A stretch of DNA of 7,305 nt, from assembly GCA_013297585.1 (NCBI GenBank), contig JAAFHG010000177.1:1-7305 (forward strand), in the 5' to 3' direction. The position numbers were made by a program, and so were the translations under genes. Shown one piece after another: positions 1 through 6,090 of the stretch. The stretch comes from Chitinophagales bacterium. GTDB lineage: Bacteria > Bacteroidota > Bacteroidia > Chitinophagales > Chitinophagaceae. The stretch's first letter is position 1. Each line of letters opens with the position of its first letter. The notes beneath the pieces were generated by a model. It saw only the letters and a list, made by a program, of their open reading frames with translations. It made no database searches and was not told the DNA's origin.

Positions 1-104
1 ATTTTGCCATTTCTAGAGGTATCTTTTTTAGGCGCTTGCGCATATAAAACCGATGATGCTGCTAAACCTAGCATCGCAATAAATAATCGTTTCAGAAAAA
101 TCAT
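1..104 (-). CDS. N-terminus of a secreted protein (partial, runs off left edge)
   Basis: Only the first 34 codons are inside the window. They read as a classic signal peptide: MIFLKR at the n-region, a hydrophobic core (LFIAMLGLAASSVL), and a likely cleavage near LYA-Q, followed by a polar start APKKDTSRNGK. The product is therefore probably exported to the periplasm or outer membrane. The ATG overlaps the TGA stop of the upstream MCE gene in an ATGA arrangement, which strongly supports both the start codon and translational coupling. The function cannot be read from this fragment. By inference, the pairing with an MCE lipid-transport protein makes an envelope-biogenesis protein plausible, for example an OstA/LptA-like LPS transport protein, but no diagnostic motif is visible here. 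Confidence 0.75.
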   Translation of the reverse strand, partial: MIFLKRLFIAMLGLAASSVLYAQAPKKDTSRNGK

Positions 105-1108
105 TTTTGAAGTATTAGCGTATCATTAAGAGGTGCCGTTAGTGGCGTACTCTTATCTTTTCCTCCAAACACAGAAATATTTACGTAACGCTTAGGATGT
201 GTTTTAAAATCGTCTAGTAAAATATTGGTACTTCTCACCGTATTTAGCAATTGATAGTACAATTTAGGGTCGTTCATCAATAAGCCCAAAGTACCGTCTT
301 TACTACCTACTTTCTCTACCAGTACATTCATATTATCAATCGCTTTTTTTAGTGAAGCAACACTACCATCAATATCAGCTTTCGATAAATTTTCTGTTGT
401 TTTTTCAATGTTAGCCATCATTTTGGTAACCTTCTCGTTATTGTCAGCCAAATTTTTGGTAAAACTGTTTAGGTTCTTCATGGTTTGGTTTACAACACCA
501 GATTGTTGGTTCAACATCGTTTGAAGCGATATTGCAGATACAGCCAAGCTTGCGGTTACCTTATTCATGTTGGCAATGGTAGCTTGCAAATTGGCTTTTG
601 AATTGGCATCTAGCGTACCATTTACATTGTTCAAAACACTATCTAAACTGTGCAACGTTGTTTTTAATTGATCGGCAACAGGTCCTACTTTACTTGATAA
701 AGACCCTAATAAACCGGGATTATCTTCTGTAACCAAAGTATCGCCAGAGCCTAAATAATTGCTACCAGTACCCAACTCAATGACCATACTTGCTGCGCCT
801 AATGGGTTACTGTTTATAGACGCAACAGAATTTGCAGGAATATTGTATTTGTCTTTTAGTTTTATGGTTATTAAAATTTCGTTAAGGTTAGCATCTAAAT
901 TTTCAATATCGGCAACATTGCCAACCTGAAAGCCCTTAATAGTAACCTCGTTCGAAATTTTGATACCTTTTGTATTTGTATATTTTGCGTATAAATAATT
1001 GCCAGTTTTAAACAGACTTTTACCTTTTAAAAAGTTGAATCCGAATATAAATAAGGCAATGCCTACCGCAGCTAATATGCCAACTTTCATTTCATTCGAT
1101 ATCTTCAT
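101..1108 (-). CDS. MlaD/MCE-domain lipid transport protein
   Basis: A 335-residue protein of the MCE (MlaD) family, which forms periplasmic hexameric rings that bind and shuttle phospholipids between the inner and outer membranes, usually with an MlaEF-type ABC permease and ATPase encoded elsewhere. Residues 8-27 form one N-terminal membrane anchor. The MCE domain spans roughly residues 38-114 and includes VTIKGFQVGNVADI (55-68) and the PLGAASMVIELG segment (102-113). Residues about 140-265 are rich in heptad-like Leu/Val/Met spacing with many Asn, Lys and Ser, suggesting a long helical needle or coiled coil. The C-terminal part carries DGTLGLLMNDPKLY (271-284) and a FKTHPKRYVN segment (301-310), typical of single-MCE proteins in Bacteroidota. 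The ATG at 1108 puts the anchor at the extreme N-terminus, as expected. It probably starts a short operon with the secreted protein that overlaps its stop. The specific lipid substrate is unknown. Confidence 0.9.
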   Translation of the reverse strand: MKISNEMKVGILAAVGIALFIFGFNFLKGKSLFKTGNYLYAKYTNTKGIKISNEVTIKGFQVGNVADIENLDANLNEILITIKLKDKYNIPANSVASINSNPLGAASMVIELGTGSNYLGSGDTLVTEDNPGLLGSLSSKVGPVADQLKTTLHSLDSVLNNVNGTLDANSKANLQATIANMNKVTASLAVSAISLQTMLNQQSGVVNQTMKNLNSFTKNLADNNEKVTKMMANIEKTTENLSKADIDGSVASLKKAIDNMNVLVEKVGSKDGTLGLLMNDPKLYYQLLNTVRSTNILLDDFKTHPKRYVNISVFGGKDKSTPLTAPLNDTLILQK

Positions 1109-1113
1109 AAGTA

Positions 1114-1121
1114 CAAATTTA
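1114..1121 (-). promoter_or_regulatory. Possible -7 element close to the MCE start
   Basis: The minus strand reads TAAATTTG, an exact match to the Bacteroidota -7 consensus TAnnTTTG, ending 5 bases before the ATG at 1108. If used, it would give an almost leaderless transcript. I see no TTTG-type -33 element at the usual distance, so it may be chance in AT-rich DNA. Confidence 0.25.
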
Positions 1122-1172
1122 GGGGATTGTTTGATGTGCTTGCCAGCGAGAATGAAAACCGCCTAGGTAATA

Positions 1173-1180
1173 CAAAATTA
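1173..1180 (-). promoter_or_regulatory. Candidate -7 promoter element for the MCE gene
   Basis: The minus strand reads TAATTTTG, an exact match to TAnnTTTG, in the 97-base gap upstream of the MCE gene. It would leave a leader of roughly 55-60 bases. It overlaps one arm of the perfect dyad at 1174-1192, so the same bases may serve as promoter, operator or terminator stem. No convincing -33 TTTG box is present. Confidence 0.35.
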
Positions 1181-1192
1181 CATAGTAATTTT
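1174..1192. repeat. Perfect inverted repeat between GT87-like and MCE genes
   Basis: Arms AAAATTAC (1174-1181) and GTAATTTT (1185-1192) are perfect reverse complements around a 3-base centre ATA. It lies 14 bases beyond the stop of the glycosyltransferase-like gene. As RNA it would form an 8-bp, AT-rich stem without a following U-tract on the minus strand, so it is a weak candidate for an intrinsic terminator. As DNA it could be an operator, since it overlaps a candidate -7 element. Confidence 0.45.
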
Positions 1193-1205
1193 ACCGCATA
1201 ACATG

Positions 1206-2522
1206 TTAAAGTAGTGTAATATTACATTTATGTACAGCATTCGTGTTTCTGTATAAAAAAAGTACTACCATTATCCAAATGGCAATTTCTATAATAATAT
1301 TAGGTAAATGCACAATTGTAAATGTATTTACACTCAAACACAAACTAAAAATTATGCAACCATAAAACAGTTTTTGTTCTTTTTGGTGTTGTATAGCCAT
1401 TATTAGAATTGGAAAAAGCCAAATTACGGCATTGTAGTGATGCCTGTGTATAGGCGATAAAAATTCACTTATTGTATACATACAAAAGCCCCAAAGTGCA
1501 GTATTATTAATTTCTAGTAATTGGTTACTACTATTTGCATAAAAAAATAATAAAAAAATAGCTATTAAACCAATAGCTATTGCATTTAGCATAGTAACAG
1601 ATATTTTTTGGTTAAAAATTGTTTGATAAAAGGCAAATAAATTGCCATTTGAAGATTTAATTATTAATGGATTTAAATTGTTAATATGAATTGTTGCTGT
1701 ATCGTAACCTTCCCAAAATCTAAAATTAGGCGATATAGAATTTTTTTGTGCAATTGGGTGTAGGTTTTGATGAAGTTTTATCTGTTCTACAATACCGTGT
1801 TTATAGTTTTGCCATAAAACTAGCTGTTGTTTATTGCTACATATAAAGCATATAAATAATAAAGGTGCTGAAAAAAAAGCAAATATTTGTTGCCTATTAA
1901 AAGCAATAATAAATGGTAAAAAAGGGAGAAAAAAGCATAATAAAGTAGGCCTAATGGCTATTAAAGCAACAGCGCAAATACTAGCTGCCAGTAAACTTGC
2001 TGTACGTTTTGGTTTTAAGAAAACAATGAATAATAACAATAAAAAAGGAATCACTATGTAAATTTGACCATTTGCCACATGTTGTAGCCACCAAGTACTA
2101 AATAAAAAAATACAACTTACAAGTGCTGTACCTATTATTTGCATGCTATTATTACAAAAATAAATGGCAATAAGCAGCATTGTAACAAACATTATGTATT
2201 GACAAATAAGCCATATAGAAGAAATTGAACTTTGGGGTAAATGGGCAATGGGATATAATAATGCATGCATAAACGGCGATGCAGTGATATTAGATACTTT
2301 TAGTGAATCAAAATTTTGAGGGTCGTAATATTTTACGCCATCTTTAGCTTGCCATTTATAGAAGTAAGGTAATTTACCATCTAGTTGCAGCCTCGCACCA
2401 ACGATTCTATTTCTTAAATCGCCGCAGTATTGTTTTTCAATTTTTGTGTCTCTTACAAAACAGTATGCAATTACCATAACTATTGTTAGTAAAGTACACA
2501 GTTTTGTAAGTTTAATAGACAT
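1206..2522 (-). CDS. Polytopic membrane glycosyltransferase, GT87 (DUF2029)-like
   Basis: A 438-residue integral membrane protein with about ten hydrophobic segments, starting with one at about residues 6-23. A polar periplasmic-type loop follows, with DLRNR at 35-39 and a GKLPYFYK stretch at 49-56. An Asp/Arg motif and a G-x-x-PY segment early in the first loop are typical of GT-C glycosyltransferases of family 87, in which the acidic loop residue is thought to be catalytic. NGQIYIVIPFLLL (151-163) resembles the conserved GQ motif at the start of a later GT87 helix, and a His-rich SPIHRHHY (356-363) precedes another. Such enzymes use polyprenyl-phosphate sugars to glycosylate lipids or glycans on the outer face of the inner membrane. 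Donor and acceptor here are unknown. The gene starts 23 bases after the MFS gene and is probably cotranscribed with it. It is visibly more AT-rich than its neighbours. Another GT-C family (GT39/83-like) is the main alternative. Confidence 0.65.
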   Translation of the reverse strand: MSIKLTKLCTLLTIVMVIAYCFVRDTKIEKQYCGDLRNRIVGARLQLDGKLPYFYKWQAKDGVKYYDPQNFDSLKVSNITASPFMHALLYPIAHLPQSSISSIWLICQYIMFVTMLLIAIYFCNNSMQIIGTALVSCIFLFSTWWLQHVANGQIYIVIPFLLLLFIVFLKPKRTASLLAASICAVALIAIRPTLLCFFLPFLPFIIAFNRQQIFAFFSAPLLFICFICSNKQQLVLWQNYKHGIVEQIKLHQNLHPIAQKNSISPNFRFWEGYDTATIHINNLNPLIIKSSNGNLFAFYQTIFNQKISVTMLNAIAIGLIAIFLLFFYANSSNQLLEINNTALWGFCMYTISEFLSPIHRHHYNAVIWLFPILIMAIQHQKEQKLFYGCIIFSLCLSVNTFTIVHLPNIIIEIAIWIMVVLFLYRNTNAVHKCNITLL

Positions 2523-2545
2523 AATAATTACATTAAAAGCCCAAT

Positions 2546-3796
2546 TTAATACTCCATTTCTTTTAAAGTTGGGGCCTTAAACCAAGTAGTTGCTACTACC
2601 AAAATAGTCATGCAGCCACCAAAAACAACCGAAGGAATAACACCCATTAACTTAGCCATTACACCGCTTTCAAACTGCCCAAGCTCGTTACTACTATTAA
2701 TAAACATCGAGTTTACACTCATCACTCTACCACGCATGTTTTCTGGTGTTTTTAGCTGTAAAATAGTACCTCTTGTAACCACACTTATACCATCTAGCAT
2801 ACCACTAATCATAAGCGCAGCAAACGATAGCCAAAACATTTTAGACAATGCAAATGTGATAATGCATAAGCCAAAACCTGCAACAGCATACAGCAATTTA
2901 CGCCCCTGTTGTTTTCTAATTGGGTTTAGCGTAAGCGTAATAATAATAATGGCAGAACCGATATCTGATGCCGCATTTAACCAGCCAAAACCTACCGGCC
3001 CAACTTTTAGTATATCTTTTGCAAAAACAGGAATCATAGCTACAGCACCACCAAAGAGTACAGCAAATAAATCTAGCGATAAAGCACCCAATAATTCTTT
3101 GGTTTTAAATACATATTGCAAGCCTTCTTTTACACTATCAAGCGTTTTTTTCTCACCCACTTTGTTCATAGGTGGTTTCGGCTTTAGCTGAAACAAAAAA
3201 GAAAATCCTATAAAAGCCAAAACTGCAACCACACAAATTGCGCCTGTATTACCAATGCCTGCAATTAAAAAACCTACCGTTGCATGACCAAGTACTGAGG
3301 CCGACAACCAAACTGTTTGGCTCCAAGTAGTGGCATTTTGCAAAGTTTCTCTTGGTACTATAGAACCTACCATCGCACCAAAAGTAGGCCCAGTAAAAGA
3401 TCTAAAAATTCCTGTAAAAAAAATGATTATATAAATGCAAAAAACAATGGCATGATTGCTAAGATGTGAACTTGAAAATTTTGTGGTTAATATAAGCAAG
3501 GCGATAACGGCTATAAAATATAACGCCACACCTTTTAACATCAGTTTACGTTTATCGCTAATGTCAATAACATGACCAGCGTATAGAGACAACGAAACCG
3601 CGGGAATCACTTCACTTAAACCAATTAACCCAATAGCAAAAGGCGCATTTGATAATTCATACACCCACCAGCCCACAAGTGTACCCAACATACGCAAGCC
3701 CATTATAAATGTGAAACGACCGATTAAAAAATTACGAAATTCTGGTATTTGTACGGCCGCAAAGGCATTATAGGGTTGTAGTTGCTTGTTTTGCAT
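2546..3796 (-). CDS. MFS transporter, MFS_3 / EntS-like (DHA3) type
   Basis: A 416-residue major facilitator superfamily protein, the normal length for a 12-helix carrier. Hydrophobic helices begin near residue 25 and run to about residue 405, with a charged central loop around 204-232 dividing the two six-helix halves. The loop between helices 2 and 3 carries GHVIDISDKRKLM (74-86), a form of MFS motif A (G-x-x-x-D-x-x-[DS]-[KR]-[KR]). The segment KTPENMRGRVMSVNSM (349-364) is the hallmark of the MFS_3 group, which includes the enterobactin exporter EntS and DHA3 drug or macrolide exporters. It probably exports a small molecule by proton antiport, but the substrate cannot be inferred. The ATG at 3796 gives a short hydrophilic N-terminus as expected. 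It is first in a probable two-gene operon with the GT87-like gene. An inverted repeat lies about 50 bases upstream and may be an operator. Confidence 0.85.
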   Translation of the reverse strand: MQNKQLQPYNAFAAVQIPEFRNFLIGRFTFIMGLRMLGTLVGWWVYELSNAPFAIGLIGLSEVIPAVSLSLYAGHVIDISDKRKLMLKGVALYFIAVIALLILTTKFSSSHLSNHAIVFCIYIIIFFTGIFRSFTGPTFGAMVGSIVPRETLQNATTWSQTVWLSASVLGHATVGFLIAGIGNTGAICVVAVLAFIGFSFLFQLKPKPPMNKVGEKKTLDSVKEGLQYVFKTKELLGALSLDLFAVLFGGAVAMIPVFAKDILKVGPVGFGWLNAASDIGSAIIIITLTLNPIRKQQGRKLLYAVAGFGLCIITFALSKMFWLSFAALMISGMLDGISVVTRGTILQLKTPENMRGRVMSVNSMFINSSNELGQFESGVMAKLMGVIPSVVFGGCMTILVVATTWFKAPTLKEMEY

Positions 3797-3846
3797 GCTT
3801 AGCTAATTTGTGAACATAGCGAAGAAACATAAAAAAAGGCGTACGC

Positions 3847-3873
3847 GTTTTCTATTTACGTTAAATAGTAAAC
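3847..3873. repeat. Inverted repeat upstream of the MFS gene (possible operator)
   Basis: Arms GTTTTCTATTTA (3847-3858) and TAAATAGTAAAC (3862-3873) match at 11 of 12 positions around a CGT centre; the inner seven pairs are perfect. It sits about 50 bases before the MFS start codon, a normal position for a regulator-binding site or promoter-proximal hairpin. The palindrome GCGTACGC at 3839-3846 abuts it. No regulator gene is in the window, so the binding partner is unknown. Confidence 0.45.
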
Positions 3874-3990
3874 ATTTGGTAATAAATGCAAATAATTAAA
3901 ATGTACTTGCAAATACGGGCTTCAAAAAATATGTAGAGCAATATGAATTAATAAATAATTGTATATAAAGCCGTTTAAGGATGATTCAAC

Positions 3991-4009
3991 CAATTTGCTT
4001 AGCAAATTG
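3991..4009. repeat. Perfect 9-bp-arm inverted repeat
   Basis: CAATTTGCT (3991-3999) and AGCAAATTG (4001-4009) are perfect reverse complements around a single central base. The one-base centre favours a protein-binding palindrome over a stable RNA hairpin, since at least four bases would have to stay unpaired in the loop. It is about 100 bases past the DUF4395-type stop and about 195 bases before the MFS start. There is no T-run after it on the minus strand, so a standard terminator is not supported. Confidence 0.45.
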
Positions 4010-4061
4010 AAATTGTGAATTAGTAGTAAAAAAATAGCACGAATCATGTATGCCAATTAGT

Positions 4062-4094
4062 GCCGTTTGTAACAAAAAAATTAATGGTAACGGC
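4062..4094 (-). terminator. Weak candidate transcript end of the exporter operon
   Basis: Fifteen bases past the DUF4395-type stop, the minus strand can pair GCCGTT (4094-4089) with AACGGC (4067-4062) around a 21-base loop holding a run of seven T. The stem is short, the loop is long, and the T-run is inside the loop and not after the stem, so this is not a standard intrinsic terminator. It is recorded only as the best GC-containing hairpin downstream of the operon. Confidence 0.2.
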
Positions 4095-4108
4095 TCTACG
4101 TGTTTTAT

Positions 4109-4585
4109 CTAAAAAATTTTCAGCTTAATTAGAAAATCGTACACATAACAGCCTGCACAAATACTTAAAAATGATTCTAGAAAAGCAAAGAAAGCCAATA
4201 CACTTGTAACAATTAAGGTGCTAATACCAGCAACGTGTAATAACAGTATGGTTACTGAAAATAAAAAGCCAATCCTTGCTGCAAAACGCTTTGGTGGTAG
4301 GTAAATGAATTTTATTGGCAAATTAAATGCTTTTACCAATTTATCTGCTACAAAACCAAGTGGGCTTAAATGGCCTAAATTAAAGCCACGCAGGCCAAAA
4401 TCCAGCACCAAGAAAATAGGTAAAACAATACTTGAAGTTAATAAATAGATAATGGCAATAATTAAGGTAAATAACGCTATAAGGCGAATTTTACTTTCGT
4501 TGGTTTGTGCTTTTGTAATAATACCGTTATTTGCCATATTAATAAATTTGCTTTTTAAGGATGGCAAATGTAATAAAATGTCCAT
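4109..4585 (-). CDS. DUF4395-type small integral membrane protein
   Basis: A 158-residue membrane protein that I recognise as DUF4395-like from its pattern: LDFGLR (61-66) after the second hydrophobic stretch, SPLG (74-77), PPKRFAARIGFLFS (97-110), and FLESFLSICAGCYVY (135-149) near the C-terminus. Hydrophobic segments lie at about 34-49, 51-62, 104-119 and 123-146, giving three or four membrane passes. The only cysteines are C143 and C146, forming a CAGC (CXXC) motif at the end of the last helix, which could bind metal or take part in thiol chemistry; the biochemical role of the family is not established. The gene follows the TolC gene by 26 bases and is probably the last gene of that operon, so a link with the exporter is possible but is only guilt by association. 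The start is uncertain: ATG at 4585 or an internal ATG at 4537 (142 residues), which removes 16 poorly conserved-looking residues. Confidence 0.75.
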   Translation of the reverse strand: MDILLHLPSLKSKFINMANNGIITKAQTNESKIRLIALFTLIIAIIYLLTSSIVLPIFLVLDFGLRGFNLGHLSPLGFVADKLVKAFNLPIKFIYLPPKRFAARIGFLFSVTILLLHVAGISTLIVTSVLAFFAFLESFLSICAGCYVYDFLIKLKIF

Positions 4586-4611
4586 TAAAATTATAGACTG
4601 ATTTATTTGCC

Positions 4612-6060
4612 TTATTTAAGCAAACCAGCAGCCCATTCAACAGCATATTTCGCTTTGTAGTATTTAATATTTAGCTCTATTTGTTTTTGCAATAGCTCTA
4701 TTACTTTTGTTTCGCGGCTATTTACCAAGAATAATGAACTTTCGCCTTGTGTAAATTTTAATTCTTCATTTTTAAGCAATGCTTGGTAGTTGCCATACAT
4801 GGTTTGTGCAATTATTAACTGCTGAGAAAGTGCTGTAAAATCGTTGTAGTAGCTTCTTATTTTAGTAACGGTTTGCTGTTTTTTATTAATAAATTCTAAA
4901 CTCGTTTCTTTTATTTTCAATTGTGCTTTTTTGTAGTCGCCTCTTGCTTCTCGCAAGAAAATTGGTATTTTAAAATCAATACCCCATTTATAATTGTTTT
5001 GAATAAAATCGGTACTTACGTTTTTAAGTGCGTAATAATCTTTGTTTAAAATATTGGCTTTTAGCGATACATAGGGTAGAAGGCTTTGAAATTTTAGTTT
5101 ACGTTCAACTTCTAAACTATTCAATTTAAAATCGTAAGCTCTTAATAATGGGTTTTGTTCGGCCGATTTTGCCAAAACATCTTCTAATTGCTGTGCATTA
5201 GTAGCGCTAAACAGTAAGGTTTCTGGTATATAATTTTCTGGTAAAAAATAGCTACTATCATTATTTAACCATAAAAAATTAGATAGTTCAAGTTTTGCGT
5301 TGTTCCATTTTAACATGGCGTCACTTTGCATCAACTGATAGTTTTGCAGTTGTGTAAATGCCTCAACTGTATCCATCATGGCACGGTCGCCATTTTTGTA
5401 GGCAATACGTACTAAGCGCAATCTATTACTTGCTATTTCTGTAAATTGAGAAAACAGTTTATATTGTTGAAAGCTACCAGCCCATTGCCAATAAGTGGTA
5501 TAAGCATCAAACAGCAAATTATTTAGCATAGTTAAGCGTTCTTGTTCGCTTTGGCTACGATATAGTTTTGCCTGTTGCAATACGGCTCTTCTTTTATCAA
5601 GTAATAAGCCTTTTGCCAATGGAATTTCAATGCCTAAATAGCTGGTTTTACCCTTAGTAATTTCGGACGTTAAAAAGTCACCGCCATTGTTTTCAATACC
5701 AGTTTTAATATTACCTACTGGTAAAGGGATACCCAATTCTGGATTGGTATAGAAATAGTAGTTTTTACCGTCAAATGTTTTTCTGCTTGCATCTAAAGCA
5801 ATGGTAGGATCGAAGCTACCACGAGCCGACAGTAACTCAGCCGCAGCTTTATCTACTTGAATATCAGCTTGTTTTGTAATTGGGTGAAACTTTTTTATTT
5901 GCGCAATAAATGAATCTAGAGCGTAAATTTCTTGTTTTGAAGTTTGTGAAAATGCAGAATAAAATGAGAGTAAAGCAACCATAATTGCCATCACTCTTTT
6001 AAACGTTGTGATATTATTTTGTAAGGTGCATTTAGCAGTCAATAGTATTCTTTCAATCAT
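4612..6060 (-). CDS. TolC-family outer membrane efflux channel protein
   Basis: A 482-residue TolC/OEP-type protein that forms the trimeric outer membrane and periplasmic channel of tripartite exporters. Numbering from the ATG at 6060, a long n-region with KR at 21-22 leads to the hydrophobic core AIMVALLSFYSAFS (25-38) and likely cleavage before Q39. The two OEP repeats are visible: HPITKQADIQV (59-69) with SARGSFDP (78-85), and NPLLRAYDF (303-311) with LLPYVSLKANI (327-337). GDRAMMDTVEA (224-234) and GESSLFLVNSRE (439-450) are conserved-type segments of the alpha-helical barrel in Bacteroidota homologues. The frame opens ten codons further up, at a TTG directly after the upstream stop, but the ATG at 6060 is preferred; ATG codons at 5991 and 5982 would also leave a short signal peptide. 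It lies 30 bases after the HlyD-type gene, forming a fusion-protein/channel pair. The transported substrate is unknown. Confidence 0.9.
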   Translation of the reverse strand: MIERILLTAKCTLQNNITTFKRVMAIMVALLSFYSAFSQTSKQEIYALDSFIAQIKKFHPITKQADIQVDKAAAELLSARGSFDPTIALDASRKTFDGKNYYFYTNPELGIPLPVGNIKTGIENNGGDFLTSEITKGKTSYLGIEIPLAKGLLLDKRRAVLQQAKLYRSQSEQERLTMLNNLLFDAYTTYWQWAGSFQQYKLFSQFTEIASNRLRLVRIAYKNGDRAMMDTVEAFTQLQNYQLMQSDAMLKWNNAKLELSNFLWLNNDSSYFLPENYIPETLLFSATNAQQLEDVLAKSAEQNPLLRAYDFKLNSLEVERKLKFQSLLPYVSLKANILNKDYYALKNVSTDFIQNNYKWGIDFKIPIFLREARGDYKKAQLKIKETSLEFINKKQQTVTKIRSYYNDFTALSQQLIIAQTMYGNYQALLKNEELKFTQGESSLFLVNSRETKVIELLQKQIELNIKYYKAKYAVEWAAGLLK

Positions 6061-6090
6061 TTTTAGTAGTTTAATCACTTCTATCAGCAA

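Larger units (their letters stand above)
3797..4108. other. Intergenic region, no gene; several inverted repeats
   Basis: This 312-base gap separates the DUF4395-type gene from the MFS gene. I see no reading frame beyond about a dozen codons and no tRNA-like or other RNA gene. It is very AT-rich and must hold the end of the exporter operon transcript and the promoter of the MFS operon. I found no exact TAnnTTTG match on the minus strand here; the nearest is TATGTTTC about 30 bases before the MFS start, one base off. Dyads are at 3847-3873 and 3991-4009, flanking 7-base arms at 3981-3987/4041-4047, 6-base arms at 4062-4067/4089-4094, and an 8-base palindrome GCGTACGC at 3839-3846. Confidence 0.7.

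Noticed and set aside
1174..1192. Intrinsic terminator of the GT87-like gene
   Set aside because: The stem is made almost wholly of A-T pairs and has no U-tract after it on the minus strand, so it is listed as an inverted repeat, not a terminator.
1834..2061. A 75-codon open frame on the plus strand
   Set aside because: It is antisense to the GT87-like gene, very rich in Lys and Asn as expected for AT-rich noncoding frames, and shows no domain.
2610..3191. A 193-codon open frame on the plus strand
   Set aside because: It lies entirely antisense to the well-supported MFS gene, and its Pro/Ser/Ile-rich translation resembles no family I know. It is a by-product of codon bias on the other strand.
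3797..4108. A small protein or RNA gene in the long intergenic gap
   Set aside because: The frames I followed on the plus strand stop within about a dozen codons, the minus strand is dense in stops, and no tRNA-like fold or conserved RNA motif could be recognised. Only dyads are supported.
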